A DNA stretch of 64,000 nucleotides, from assembly GCA_963383645.1 (NCBI GenBank), contig OY726566.1, positions 91,634,029 through 91,698,028 on the forward strand, in the 5' to 3' direction. Shown here in pieces: positions 1 to 10,929 of this stretch. The position numbers and the translations under genes are program-made. The notes under the pieces were generated by a model that saw only the letters and a list, made by a program, of their open reading frames with translations, did no database searches and was not told where the DNA came from. Numbering within the stretch: the stretch's first letter is position 1; every line of letters begins with the position of its first letter. Source of the stretch: Muscardinus avellanarius (Eukaryota > Chordata > Mammalia > Rodentia > Gliridae).

Positions 1-512
1 TTCAGTTCAATGTATTGGCATATCATACTTTACTTAACGCCAAAATTTATGAATATTTAAGCAGTTTTTAATTTTTTAAATTATCTCAAACAACACTTGC
101 AGATACATATTCATATTCATTGTTGACTACTTCCTTTGGGCAAATTTTTTTAAAGTATAATTTAGGAGTCAAAAAGTATGAAAATTGAAAGCATTTGGTA
201 GGCATTGCCATGTCAAGGCCACCAGTTTTAATATCTTTCATGTCCATTAATGCCTCACAACTGGAGAAATGGCTCTTCTCCCAGGATAGTGAGATGCCGG
301 AGAAGAAAAGGACGGGGTGGCAAGGAACGTGAGACCCGTTGTGGAAGAGCACTTGAAGAGGACAGTGTAAGGGACTAATCACAGAGGCAAATTCAAATTA
401 GCATTTTTTCCACTTAGCTTTTACTCCTCCTGGCATAGTTTGCTGTAGGGTGGGGGTGGAGATGAATTCGATTCTGGCCTTATAATTGGCTTTATATACA
501 ATCATGGTATTA
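1..512. other. AT-rich unique sequence, no gene seen
   Basis: Non-repetitive AT-rich DNA. The one open frame on the minus strand here is under 100 codons and has no recognisable motif. I see no splice-bounded exon or repeat family. Confidence 0.5.
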
Positions 513-838
513 TAGTTAGATATAAAATGCTCCCCAAAGACTCATGTATTACTATTCGGGGTTGATATAGTTGAATCATGAAGGGTATAATCCCAGGAAC
601 CCATCTCTTCATCCACACCCAGATAAATCCATTACAGTGGATTGTGGATGAAAAGATGGGTTCCTGGGGATGAGGGTCAGCCTTGGAGGTGGTTGTATAT
701 GGTTCTTCCTTCCCACTCTCTTTCTTTTACAGCCTCCATCATGTGATGCCTGGAGGATGCCTGGAGCCGATGCCCTTTCCTTCTCTGCCCCTCTGGCTGC
801 CATGCTGAGATAGATCCTCAGTTCTCAGTTTCACATAA
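513..838 (+). mobile_element. Decayed MaLR/ERVL-type LTR fragment
   Basis: The segment begins with a 'gatataaaatgctcccc' then 'aaagactcatgta' motif and ends in a pyrimidine-rich stretch with 'ctggctgccatgctgag'. This order is typical of old non-autonomous mammalian LTRs of the MaLR group. No coding part is present. An inverted repeat (590-671) interrupts it. Family assignment rests on memory of the consensus, so the subfamily is not claimed. Confidence 0.45.
590..671. repeat. Inverted repeat, 32/34-bp arms, 16-nt loop
   Basis: The left arm (590-621) is nearly the reverse complement of the right arm (638-671). There are about four differences or one-base gaps over the arm. The loop is 622-637. 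A transcript in either direction could fold into a long hairpin. Confidence 0.85.
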
Positions 839-1450
839 AACCATAAGAAAACAAATATTTTTCCTCTAAATTATGTGGTCAAGTCTTTAGATTTTGGCTG
901 TGAGAATGCTCACCAGAACATGGTGATTTGTATCAGCAAGCAAGGAAAGACTCTTTCCTCTCCATTTTCCTGCTACATTTGAGCACACAGTCAGTATATT
1001 TTATACGTTCCCTCTATAATTTCCTGTAATCTGTTAAAACTGAATTGGAATGAGAGAAAAATTCTATATGCTTGGAGATAATGAATTTAGAATAAGTTGA
1101 AGTTCTCTCTTTTAAATATAAGTGGTAGGAGATTTTACAAGTCATAACTGTTGCTGCTAATTCTACCAAAGGTAAATTGCTTACTCCTTGCATACTTACA
1201 GCAGAGCACGAAGCCAGAATTTCTCTATTTTCAGAACTGAAATGAGTGTAGACAGTTTAGTTAAAATGACAGGGTAGCTGATTTGTCTGATGATTCCTTT
1301 TTATAAACTTAAAAGCTTACGTAATCTTACACCCAGAAACTCATTTCAGTAGATCAATCTTTCACATTTGTGTCAATACACACTCTTACTTATGCCCATG
1401 CCATCTTTCCAAAAAGACTAAATTCCTGTGCAATTGACCGTGATATGTTC
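839..1450. other. Unique AT-rich sequence
   Basis: Nothing recognisable as a gene or repeat. Frames are short and interrupted. Confidence 0.4.
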
Positions 1451-1507
1451 CCAGTGCTGAGCACGTGCAGTGCTCAAATAGGTACTAAATAAATATTTGC
1501 CAAATCA
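1451..1507 (+). mobile_element. MIR/L2-type 3' tail fragment
   Basis: Matches the old mammalian-wide tail 'cagtgctcaaataggtactaaataaatatttg', which resembles the MIR/L2 ending with a 'cagtaggtgctcaataaa' type motif. It is short, so the family is uncertain. Confidence 0.45.
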
Positions 1508-1714
1508 CCAAGTGTAGCCATGTGTTACTTCCTCTAGAAGTCTCGTATTTGTTGGTTGCTTAAAGTAGGAAGTTCTGATTGGATCTGACACTGCAGAACC
1601 TTTATGCAGTAAATAAGAACATTCATTTTATAGGAATGTATTGCAATGTGATGTCTCAGAGGCAGGCCACACACTGTTTACACAACCATTTGATGTTGCT
1701 GCCAAGAGCATTGC

Positions 1715-1885
1715 AGACCTTCTACTTAGCTCCTATGTGCTTTTAGGCAAATTCCTTAATAATTCTCAACCTCATTTAGACAATGGAGTTTAGAATTACC
1801 CCTACTTCCTATGGCTGTTGCTTTCATCCATAACAGAGTGCTTTAAGAATGATTAGGAGCACGAAGCACACAAGACCCTATTCAG
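1715..1885 (+). mobile_element. MIR SINE fragment
   Basis: Shows the MIR core order: 'ggcaaattccttaa', then 'ctcaacctcatttagacaatgg', then 'cctatggctgttg'. These correspond to the consensus parts for losing-ground 'ttacttaacctc', 'ctcatctgtaaaatgg' and 'cataggg'. Heavily diverged. Confidence 0.55.
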
Positions 1886-2527
1886 GGCCTGAATTTGTGA
1901 TCTATGTAACTTAAGACGGGTGCTGTGAAATAAGGTCCAGCTCGCTTTTTTGTTTAGTTTCAAGCTAGAGGATTCCTCTCTTTAAAAAGCCTTCTGGGGC
2001 CTCGGAGGATCGATTTTTATGTGATTTGAGATATAACATTTGTGGATTGTAAGATTATAAAGTGAATACAGTTAGGTGTGTCCCTCTCTCCATTTCTCTC
2101 CTAACCATTAAAGAGAAACTGGTTCCTGCTTCCCAGTGTGCTACTAGTCCTTTTAAGACTACCTTGAGGGGAGAATGTATGAAGGGCTTGCTCTGAAAAT
2201 ACCCCCAGAGTTGCTCCCCAGAGGTGTCAGAGCCAGTGGCATAAATCAATCTTAGAACCAGGCAGAAGGGAGGCTGAATAACTCAAAGAACCTTAGCAGT
2301 GTCTAACCCTGAACACATCCTTCAGGTAAGGACAATATTCTGTGCATCCAGTAGCTTTGAGGTAACAAACTACACTAGGCAATGATTCCCTGGATATAGA
2401 CCAAGCAGGAGCAAAATAAGAGTGGGGACCATGTATGTCCTGGGCACCAAGTAGAGACACGGATGAGAAAAGATTCCCATTATAATGGAGGCAGGAGAGT
2501 TTCTAGGAAATTCCCTTATATCTACCC
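1886..2527. other. Unique sequence, no gene seen
   Basis: No repeat or exon recognised. A 64-codon minus-strand frame near 2.1 kb has no motif. Confidence 0.4.
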
Positions 2528-2622
2528 ATTTGTGTGTTCAACAAATGTTTGTTTGTTCCAGGCACTGCAGTTGAAAACAAGACAGAAGTCGCTTCCCACC
2601 TGGAAGTGACCTTGTAATATGG
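2528..2622 (-). mobile_element. L2/MIR-class fragment
   Basis: Contains 'ttcaacaaatgtttg' followed by 'ttccaggcactgcag', then a run resembling 'gacagaagtcgcttccc'. This is the order seen in antisense L2-class 3' ends (feeding into 'aggcactg...acaaaacagac...ctgccctc'). Confidence 0.5.
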
Positions 2623-2784
2623 TAAGAGAGAAGGTGTTGGGATGACACGGGGGTGGCTGGTCAGGAAGGCCCCCTGCTTTTTACTTTTATGTGCAGACCT
2701 GAAGGAGGTCATAGTGTTGGCTAGGAGGGTAGCTAGCTGGAAAGTATGGAAATAGAAACTTAAAAGTAGAAAGCACATATAATT

Positions 2785-3070
2785 TTATAGATATATATTT
2801 TAAGTTCCATTTGTGAAAATTACCATAAAAAGCCAAATCCAGAAAACTTGAAGAAACTTTTGCAAAATAGAGGACAATGAATTTATGCATTGAATGTGTA
2901 AAGAACTCTCACAAATCAATATGGAGAAGGAACTCTCTGGTTCAAAAATTAGGCAAATAAATGCCAACTCAAGAAAAAAGAAACTGAAATGGAAAACAAG
3001 TTTATATGTACATATAATTTTTCATCTCACCATCAATAAAAAAATTCCAGAAAAAAATATTTAAGTCAAA
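2785..3070 (+). mobile_element. Ancient L1/HAL1-like fragment
   Basis: The stretch 'gtaaagaactctcacaaatc' and the later 'aaataaatgccaactc' resemble the sense strand of old L1 ORF2 3' regions (HAL1 or L1M class), where 'aaagaactcctacaaatcaa' precedes 'aaatgggcaaaagac'. All frames are broken. Confidence 0.5.
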
Positions 3071-3399
3071 ATTTTTTATTCCCCTGTTAAATGTTTTCAG
3101 AATTATTGTCAGTCCTCCCCAGTCAAATCCTGCCTTTACAGAGGGTCTGTGTCATTTCAAGACCTCTGTCTATGTTCTTTGAACCATCCTGTGCTGGACC
3201 ATCTCTGCCTAAACAGAATGATTAACCTGGCTCTCAGACTCACTATGCATAGATAAGCTGGGTTTGGCGATATTCTGTTTCTTCTCTGACTCTACTTACA
3301 TTCAGTTCTTTATTGGAGATTTTCTTCCAATTCAGTTTAGAAATGAGAGCTGAGATGGGCATATCTCATTGCTCAAGCTAAATGTCAGGAACATGTAAA
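3071..3399. other. Unclassified sequence between old L1 pieces
   Basis: Not recognised. It separates two L1-like pieces in the same orientation and may be an insertion or simply L1 too diverged to see by eye. Confidence 0.35.
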
Positions 3400-3830
3400 A
3401 AAAAATAACAATGACAACTTTGATAATTATGGACTACTCTGTTGGTGGGCTAAAATGAAACCTTAAATAAGTAGAGGAGAATATACAGTAACTTGAGAAA
3501 ATATTTATAATATTAAGTGATAAAACGGAAGAACTAAAATTTTATATTATATAGGTCACCAACTATTAGATAGATTAATTATTTGATACATTGATTCTTT
3601 GATCCATGCATTGATCTATCCAGCCTTTCATCCATCCATCCATGCATTCATCCATCCATATATCCATCCATCCATCCATTTCTCCAAAATACATAAAAAA
3701 ACGAAAGTGGGGCAGAAATGAGCATATGTTAATGGAATATATCTGGGTAACAGTGATTTTTATTTACTATTTTATGCTCCAGCAGTAAATGTATATTACT
3801 TTCATCATTAAGAGGACAAATCCTTACTTA
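3400..3830 (+). mobile_element. Ancient L1/HAL1-like fragment, continuation
   Basis: 'ctctgttggtgggctaaaat' matches the L1 'ctgttggtggg' landmark. Further on, 'aatatttataatattaagtg' and 'atctgggtaacagtgatttt' match the 3' end of HAL1-like elements. A CATC array is embedded at 3608-3681. Confidence 0.5.
3608..3681. repeat. (CATC)n microsatellite, imperfect
   Basis: Tetranucleotide runs of 'catc' interrupted by 'tttcatc', 'catgcatt' and 'catatat'. The interruptions suggest an old, slowly evolving array. Confidence 0.85.
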
Positions 3831-4700
3831 AAAGACTCCAAAAGATTAGAACAAAGAGTACAAACGAAGAGGGAGAAATCCAAAATTTCCATTCTGCTTC
3901 TAAGAAACTTAGAGTATATGTAAGAGCTGGCATAGCTCCACAAAATTTTAATATGAGTCAACTGTGTGAAGTGGATGCTTTTTTAAAAATGTGTTTTGGA
4001 TGTACTCATGGATCCTAGTGCCCAAATTAAAGCCAATGGTAGACATTTCAAGGACAGCAGATTTTGGTTCACAATGCTAATCAAATCACTGACATTTAAG
4101 GGTATCTTTTTAAAAAAGCACTATTTTTTCCCCCAGAAAACCCAGGGCTTCTTAATGATTCCTTCAATTCACCAGATGTTTTGTCTTTGGTTTCTCCAAA
4201 GTTTCTAGCAGAGCCTGAGTCCTATTTAGGATCAGTAGGTGGCCCCAAGTTTAGCCCTCCTTTAGGTCTTGGCAAACTTTCTTAATGGAGACATATCAAT
4301 ATTGCTTTTGGAGCCGTAGGGATGTGAATAGAGTCTTGCTAAGGGCAAGAAAGGAGGTTCAGGGTGTGGGGAAGGAAGAGAGAGGTATGCATCAATGATT
4401 AGAACAAATTTTCAGATAGCTGGACTTGAAACTGGGTTCTCAGGTTAGCTGGGTAGTGGAAGCGCTCTCTAATTCTTACTAGTTAAACAAAGGCCATCAG
4501 AGAATGGGTATAGTCTTGTAAAAAAGAGAGCGTGGGCACCCAGTGCCCATCCCCATGCCTTGCTGTTCTCTGTGCCCCCATCACCATGGTCAGAGCATCT
4601 GGCTGGAGAGTTGGCCTCACACCCTCTGACATACGAAGCCTTCAGGCGTGGTGTGGGCTGAGAGGGTGGCAGGCTGGGACTTAGAATTTCTTACTTTTGA
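3831..4700. other. Unique sequence, no gene seen
   Basis: Mixed-composition DNA with no recognised repeat. A 70-codon plus-strand frame at 3996-4208 has no motif and starts next to L1-derived DNA. Confidence 0.4.
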
Positions 4701-4805
4701 TTCCATTGCCAGGGCTTCCCTTAACTTCCTGAGTGATGTCAGCTGAGTCCCTTGGCAAGGCTGGCCTCAGTTTCTCTGAAATGAATGTGCAGATAGGAAG
4801 GGGAA
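4701..4805 (+). mobile_element. MIR SINE fragment
   Basis: 'cttggcaaggctggcctcag' followed by 'tttctctgaaatgaatg' resembles the MIR core around 'gcctcagtttcctcatctgtaaaatg'. Confidence 0.45.
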
Positions 4806-5189
4806 GGTCCAAGGTAAGTCAACATCTGTGAGGGGTCAGTTGAGGGAGATTAAAAGTGGGCACCGCGGGGGGAGGAAGCCAGGAAGCACAAAATTAGAGT
4901 TGGCATATGAGAGAAAAAGATTAAACAGAAAAAGAAAAATCACCAGCGGCTTTGGATTTACCCAGCCAGAGTTTCTCCACCAGGCAAGGAAAGCTTAAGT
5001 AATCCAAATTAATTTTTAGTTAAAGGCAGAGCCCAGAGAGCAATCAAACAGGTGACCACAGCTGGCATTGAATTTCCCTGGGAGACAAACTACTAATGCT
5101 AAAAATACGCCATGTGTGCTAAGGAAGGGGCTGAAATCAGTGGGCCCTGGGTGCAATGTGGGGGTTAGAATGGTCGAGTCATTTGTTCA

Positions 5190-5900
5190 GTGCTCTTGCA
5201 ATGAATACCTGCCCCAGGTTAGGCGCTGTTTGAGTCAGAGATGTGGTCCCTGCTCACAGAGTAGCCCTGAAGATGCACAGATAAAGAGAACCATGCAGAA
5301 TCACTCGATGACATTATCCAGAGAGGATACTGAAGGAAGCAGGGGAGAGTGGAGTTGGGAAGGACCTTCCAGAGAGTCAGAGTCCGTAACTGAGCTTGAG
5401 GGGCTAGCAGGAGTTATCAGGCTGACAAAGGTGAAGGAAAAGGGCTTTGGAGGCAGCTGAAATAGCAGCTGCGATGACGTGGTGTCAAAAGGAGCTTGTG
5501 CATGCTCCCGAGAAGTGCCAGCAGTCCTGCAGGGCTGTAGAATGGGACACGAGCCCTGGTGAGACCGTTGGGACAGGATGAGGTGACACTAGGCTGAGAA
5601 GGTTGAATGGTATCTTGAAAAACGATTGGGGATGTAGGGTTTTAAGCAGGAACCTTATGTGAGCAGACAGGGTTTGTTAAGAGTGCTCCGACGGCATTGT
5701 AGGAATGGATAAGGGGCTAGGCTGGAGGCAGCTAGACCATCTTCAAGACTCTAGCCACCATTCAGATAAAGGACTTGTGTCCTGAACTAAGGCTCTGTCG
5801 GGGAGGACGAGAAAGGAGATGGTCTTGGGGAATATCACATGACGGAACCCAGACTTGGTAACTGAGTGACTCTTTCAATGTGAGGTGTCAAAAAAGCTAA
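5190..5900. mobile_element. L2-class mammalian-wide repeat, probable
   Basis: Begins 'caggttaggcgctgtttgag' and 'tggtccctgctcacagagta', then passes through 'ttttaagcaggaaccttatg' and 'gaggcagctagaccatc'. This order is shared by a common ancient repeat I associate with the L2 class. The 130-codon plus frame at 5068-5460 overlaps it and is not taken as a gene. Family and orientation are uncertain. Confidence 0.4.
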
Positions 5901-6289
5901 ACTTGTCGACAGGATGGTGCCATAGTGGAAGGGAGAGAGTAAAGAAAGAAGGGAGGGCTTAGGATGTGCAGAGGGGACAAGTGGAGACATGGTGGGGGTC
6001 GATTGCCTGAGGTCATCCAGATGTCAGGCAGGGTGGATCCTCTTGCCTTTCTCTATCTCTGTTAACTCTCACCTCTTGTAAGCAGTGGGGCCATTTGGTC
6101 CTGCCTGAGGCTCCCATCTGCAGCTCCGCCCACCCCTCTTCTCAGCAGTAGCACCCCTCCTCCTGGCGTGGAGATTGGTCCAGGTGGTTGACACAGTAAA
6201 GGGTGTCATTACCGGACTGGTCTTTGGAAACCATTTTCCAGGGCCAGTCCTTGAGGAACAAAGGGGACAGAAATTTTCAAACTGTGTTC
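5901..6289. other. Unique sequence, no gene seen
   Basis: Purine-rich then pyrimidine-rich unique DNA. No exon or repeat recognised. Confidence 0.4.
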
Positions 6290-6330
6290 CTCAGAGCCTC
6301 GGGTGTTTAGACTCAGAGCCTCGGGTGTTT
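6290..6330. repeat. Short tandem duplication, 22-bp period
   Basis: 'ctcagagcctcgggtgttt' occurs at 6290-6308 and again at 6312-6330 with a 3-bp spacer. The two copies are identical over 19 bp, which suggests a recent local slip or duplication. Confidence 0.9.
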
Positions 6331-6450
6331 GTGCTCAGGGGAGGACTGAGAATGGGGAACAGTATGGAATAGAGGAAAAGAGAGAGGCAAAGGGGGCAAT
6401 GGATGGACTCTAAGCTCTCCTGCTAAAGGTCTTTCAAAAAGTTGTTTCAA

Positions 6451-6662
6451 GGCCAGGCATGTGCCACAGGCCTGCAAGCCAGTACAAGGCAGGCTGGCAG
6501 GAGGACCACAGGTTCAAGGCCAGCCTCAGCAACTTAGAGAGACCTTCAGCAAGTTAGTGAGGCCCTGCTTCAAAAATTAAAAAAAAAAATGTTTTGGAGT
6601 GAAGCTTAGAGGCAGAATACCTGTGGGATCAATTGCCAGAACCAATGGCGGGGGAGGGGGGG
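6451..6662 (+). mobile_element. B1-ID composite SINE, sense
   Basis: Left half starts 'ggccaggcatgtgcc' and includes 'gttcaaggccagcctcagca'. Right half is ID-like ('gcttagaggcagaatacctg'), separated from the left by an A-run. Diverged, with no clear target-site duplication. Confidence 0.8.
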
Positions 6663-6806
6663 ATAAAACGTTGTTTTAAAGAAAAAGACATTTATGGAAA
6701 AATGATGACCTGGATTCATGAGGGATCAGGCTGGGAAGGAAGGCATGAATCAGGGAGAATCCACTGAGGAACAAGTTAAGGAGCTTAACACAGTGCTAAC
6801 CAATGT

Positions 6807-7016
6807 CTAGAGGATGTCTTTTTTTTTATTGTTGGTGGTACTGGGGTCCCTGGAAGCCCTTCTACCTCCGGGCTATACTCCCAGACCTATTTTATTTGGA
6901 AACAGGGTCTCTTAAGCCTGCACGGCTGGCTTCAAACCTGCGTGATCCTCCTGTCTCCGCCTCCCAAGCACGGGGATTACAAGCGTGCACCACCACGCCT
7001 GGCTAGAGGATGTCTT
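6807..7016 (-). mobile_element. B1-ID composite SINE (type B) with target-site duplication
   Basis: Antisense copy at 6821-7002: T-run, 'ggtggtactgg' (ID tail), 'ctatactcccagaccta', A/T linker, 'aaacagggtctctta', 'gcctcccaagcacgggga', then 'caccaccacgcctgg'. It is flanked by perfect 14-bp direct repeats, 'ctagaggatgtctt' at 6807-6820 and 7003-7016. This is the hallmark of L1-driven insertion. Confidence 0.95.
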
Positions 7017-7139
7017 AAGGGCAGTACTGGGAGGGATGGAAGATGGCAAACTGGAGCCTGCAGCAGAAACCAGAAGTACAGGTCAGTTTTATTTGACTCT
7101 TTCACTGCTTTTAATTTTTCAATTGCTAGCACTTAACAA

Positions 7140-7351
7140 TTAGGAGACATCACAAAACTGAGCATGGGGGGAGGGGCACATGCTTATAGTCCTAGTTCTT
7201 CAGAGACTGAGACAGGAAGATTGCAAAATAAGAAATGCTGGGAGTTTAGCCTGGAGGTAGAATGCCCTGGATTCAATCCCCAGTACCACAAAAATAAGTA
7301 AATAAATACATACATGCATACGTAAATGAAAATAAAAGTTAGGAGACATCA
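7140..7351 (+). mobile_element. B1-ID composite SINE (shortened) with target-site duplication
   Basis: Element 7153-7338: a shortened B1 half, an ID half ('gtagaatgccctggattcaa', 'ccccagtaccac') and an A-rich tail with 'aaataaatacatacatgc'. Direct repeats 'ttaggagacatca' (13 bp) lie at 7140-7152 and 7339-7351. The B1 half lacks the usual middle part. Confidence 0.9.
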
Positions 7352-7899
7352 TGCAAAATTTTCTTGGAAAATAAAACAAGGCTGACCACATAAGGCTGGT
7401 GTTCCCACAGGGCAGCAATCAGCTGGGCTCCTTTCAGGTAGACAGGTGGTTTTTGGTTTGCCTAGCCCTCGTCTCTTGTTTCCAAGGAGCCCACTTTTTT
7501 CATCGATGGAACCCAGCTGGCTGCTGGAGCATTTAAACTTGCGATTTCGGAGCCAAGGCACCTCCCACCAATCAAACAACCAGAGGCCATGGGCTCACTT
7601 CTTTCCTAACCATGAATAATTTTGCAGCAGAAAATAGTTGTTTTCTCTCTCTTTTTTCTGCCGCCAAAGACTTGCTTGAATCTAGTTCCTACTATAGGAA
7701 CTCTCCTCCTTTTACCATCTTGCTTGCTCCCAGGTGTGCAAACGTGGCTGGCCCTTCTGGAACTCACATACTGTCCTCTGAACGGTGGACTATGAGATGG
7801 CAACTGTGAGTAACTGTGCCAAGGGCAGGCAGCTTTGCCCTAGGGCAAAAAGAGAGGGTGGGTTTCCCTGCAATGTGGTGGATGAGAAAGTGTTAACAA
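7352..7899. other. Unique repeat-free sequence, possible conserved element
   Basis: No repeat. The part at about 7430-7700 has balanced composition, an E-box-like 'cagctg', AT-rich homeodomain-like cores ('aataattttgc') and no frame with coding character. Conservation cannot be judged from one sequence. Confidence 0.25.
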
Positions 7900-8110
7900 C
7901 ATGAAGATGGTAAGAAAGTGTCGAGGTGGAGAGATGCTAGCTAGGGAGGGAGGATGCCAATAGACAAGTTGGAGTGACTGCATCAGCCCAGAAGAGAGAT
8001 TCTGGCTTGAATTAATTAGAGCAATGCCAGGGAGTTGGTTTGGGGGAACTGTAGGAAGTAAATAAATAGTGCTATTGGACTGGTGATAAGCAGAGTGATG
8101 CATCCATCCT
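7900..8110. mobile_element. Possible L2-class fragment
   Basis: 'attctggcttgaattaatta' and 'gagcaatgccagggag' resemble the 'ggcttggactag...gtggcagtgg' part of the ancient repeat seen near 5.2-5.9 kb. Weak. Confidence 0.25.
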
Positions 8111-8419
8111 TGGTTTCTGGCTTATACAACTGGACTGAGTGGTGGTACTCACTTAGATTTGCAGCCATAGGGGAGTATGCACAAGGAAAGACCACAAGTT
8201 CATTTTTTTTCTGAGTACAAGGTGACTTTGAGACCCTCCCTCAAGAGGAGTTGACAAATAAACAATTGGAGACACGGGTCTAGGGCTTAGAAAAGTCTAG
8301 ACCTCCCTGAAAAGACCCATTTGCTAACATTCCGCTGAGCTGATGGCTGGCTGCACTGGGCACTTTGCATTCTCTCATCTAAACAGTTGTGTTGTCAATT
8401 CTTACATTGGCTCATTAAC
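8111..8419. other. Unique sequence
   Basis: No feature recognised. Confidence 0.35.
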
Positions 8420-8535
8420 TCAATGAATATGGATTAGACCTCAGTGATTGTGTGGGCGCTCTGCTAGGTGCTGGCTATGTAGTGGTGAACAAAAGATGCT
8501 ATTCATGCCCTGCAGGGGCCGAGGCAGTGAGTTTG
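8420..8535 (-). mobile_element. L2/MIR-class fragment
   Basis: 'gggcgctctgctaggtgctg' followed by 'gtagtggtgaacaaaagatg' and 'catgccctgcaggggc' matches the antisense L2-class 3' end ('aggcactg...ctgggg', 'gtgaacaaaacag', 'ctgccctcatggagc'). Confidence 0.6.
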
Positions 8536-8984
8536 CAGCAAGTGTGGACCCGGTTTTGTTCTTCCGGTTCTGTTGTTAGAGCTGGGTGGGGTCTTCTCAG
8601 TATTTCCCCTTCCTCTAGATTGTAGTCAACAATTTAGATCAGATTTACTTGTGTTTGCAGACCTCACGACTACCATCAGACAAGAATTCCAAAACTGTCT
8701 GCAGTTACTGCTTTGATGGTGAACTACTTATTATATTTAACTCTATACTTTGAAGCTCTGAATTACTTCTCTGAGATTGGGAGCCAGATCTGGAACACCT
8801 TCCTACTTAAAGTATTAGAGCTGACCTCTTAGGCCCTGAATGAAATATTTCAAATACTGTGAAACTCATCCTTTTTCAATACTCAGCCAGAAGAAAGTAA
8901 ATTAATCAGGAGCATTGATTTGCTCATCTGCCTTCTTCTTTAGACTTTAGATATCTCCATGGAGGAACCATCTATTCAGCCTGT
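8536..8984. other. Unique sequence
   Basis: No exon or repeat recognised. Confidence 0.35.
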
Positions 8985-9062
8985 ATCTTTGGTTTCTAAT
9001 ACAGTCCATGGCCCACGGTAGGCGATTAATGAATATCTATACATTGAATGAATAAATGAACA
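8985..9062 (+). mobile_element. L2/MIR-class 3' tail
   Basis: 'cccacggtaggcgattaatg' then 'attgaatgaataaatgaa' corresponds to the 'agtaggtgcttaataaatatttgttgaatgaatgaa' type of tail, here in sense orientation. Confidence 0.6.
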
Positions 9063-9561
9063 TGGGCATCCTTTGATGGCTGTCTTCCTATTTAATTAAT
9101 TTTTGTTTTATTTAAACTTGTTGATTTTGTCTTACCTCAACTGTAAATTAAGTTGCTATAGGTAAGACCTCTGGCTGCTAAGTGATTGCTGGGTCCATCG
9201 TGGATCCTTGGTTAATTAATTGCTTAGAGTTAGAAAGGACTCAGTCCTCAAATTACTCCCTGTCACCTCAGATGACATCATCCATGAATTTTCCTTGTTT
9301 GACAAGAGCAGGGCCAAATCATTTATCGCACCCTTACCATGTCTAGGTGCATTGTTCAAATTTTGGATAGGAGAAGGACCCTGAAGCAGGGAATCCTAGA
9401 AAACTAACCTTTTTGCTATCACAGCTAACCACCTTCTCTTTGTCTCTTTCCAATGTCTGAAGAGGCAGGTAGTAGTACTATTCTTATGTTATAATGTATG
9501 ACAATGTAAAATGCAAAGTGGTGAATCCAGGTGGTTCTGATACAGGACAAATGCTCCAAGA
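9063..9561. other. Unique AT-rich sequence
   Basis: Nothing recognised apart from a sentence-length AT-rich run near 9.1 kb. No gene. Confidence 0.35.
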
Positions 9562-9712
9562 CAGCGTTCCTACAATCGCAGTGACTATCAGAGTTACCTG
9601 GGAACCTGGGATCATTTCAGGACTTGGTTCCAGATGGGGTTCTGATTTAGAGAGTAGGATGGGGCCCAAGAGTGTGTGTTTTATCAAGTCCCCAGGGCCA
9701 TTCGGATGCAGA
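9562..9712 (+). mobile_element. MER5A-like hAT-Charlie DNA transposon fossil
   Basis: Shows the MER5A order: 'atcagagttacctgggaac' (consensus: atcagcatcacctgggaac), then 'tctgatttagagagtaggat', 'ggggcccaag', 'tgtgttttatcaagtcccca' and 'ggatgcagatgg'. A non-autonomous element of about 180 bp. The open frames on both strands at 9.5-9.9 kb are by-products of it. Confidence 0.75.
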
Positions 9713-10221
9713 TGGCACTATTGGCCTCTGTTGCCTTCATTGACCAGAGACTTAGACTATGTTTCAATGTCACATTCCTGCCACTGGGGACAAGGGATAT
9801 CACAGTTTCCTATTCTGTGTCTCCTGAAATCTATAATGTTGAGGGCATCTTCAGTTGGGATTGTGACACAAGTCCCTCCCATGAAATTGAGACACTATTA
9901 AGCACCTGCTGCACTAAGGTCCCCATCACCCTGTGCCAGTCTAGGCAGTGCAATCATCTTTTCCTCTCCATATCACCACCTTGGACACAAAACAAATGAG
10001 CTTGAAGGAGGGACAGGTGAAGGGAGCCCAAACCTACCCCCAATAGGCCGGGCCCATCCTGTGTCCAAGGACAGGAGGAAAAGCAACCAATTCCTAGTAG
10101 AGGTCTAGGGTCTCAATTCAGAAGGAGAAAACTCAGTGCCTTTTGGAGGGAAAGAGCTCAGAGGCTAGTGAGAGACAGTTCTAGGCTAAATAATGGTGCC
10201 TCCTTATATTTTCTGTATCAC
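9713..10221. other. Unique sequence, no gene seen
   Basis: Two overlapping plus-strand frames (up to 135 codons) start in or just upstream of the MER5A-like element and carry no known motif. Confidence 0.35.
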
Positions 10222-10320
10222 CTTAGCCAGCTCCTGTCTCCTGTATCCTCGGTTTCCTTATCGGGAAAATGAGAAGAATAATACCTCTTCTGTAGTGCAT
10301 TGGACAGGAATAGTAACAAC
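10222..10320 (+). mobile_element. MIR SINE fragment
   Basis: 'tcggtttccttatcgggaaa' followed by 'atgagaagaataatacctc' matches the MIR core 'tcagtttcctcatctgtaaaatg...ataatagtacctacctc'. Confidence 0.65.
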
Positions 10321-10929
10321 AAGGGCATTTATTCAACACTGAATTGACCCTGAGCCTATTAGCAGGGTCTTAGGTCTTCAAGGGTTTTCGAGGGCACGGC
10401 AGGGAAAGAAGTTGGCATTCTGTTTTCCCCACTTCTAGCATTGAAATTCCTCCATGGGAAACCAGCGGGGGAGTTCTGGCTCAAACACCCACTCACTGAG
10501 TGGGAATACATATTTATTGAGAGTCACCCAACCTCACCAAATTTCTGCCCAACCTTTTGGCCCTGCTCCCCTCTTTTCATAGTTGATGACTACAGTATTC
10601 AGCAGAGAGGGCCTCAGCATTTAAAATGACTGGATGGAGGAGGTCCAGGGCACCTGGGAGAACTTTGTAGCTGATGTGAAAAGTACAAGACCGAAAATGC
10701 TTCGGAGCCTGAAATTGAGTAACTGGTGAGATTTGCTTCGGAGTCTTTGATTTGCTGTTGGCATATTTATAGGAGACACCGGACTATGAAAGGATGCACT
10801 GCTGGGCCATCTGCCAAGGACTCACTGGCATGCTTTGTTTTGAAGCTTGCCAAGATTTTGCTGCCCTAGGTTGTAGCCTTGAAGCCAAGGGATGTTCAGA
10901 GGTCCCAAGGTAGCCCGGAAAAAATAATG
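10321..10929. other. Unique sequence, no gene seen
   Basis: No recognised repeat or exon. Confidence 0.35.

Noticed and set aside
3608..3681. CRISPR-like repeat array
   Set aside because: Simple tetranucleotide repeats without unique spacers in a mammalian genome; the same applies to the GT, CA and GA arrays.
9494..9999. Plus-strand frames of 135 and 107 codons
   Set aside because: They run through a MER5A-like DNA transposon fossil.
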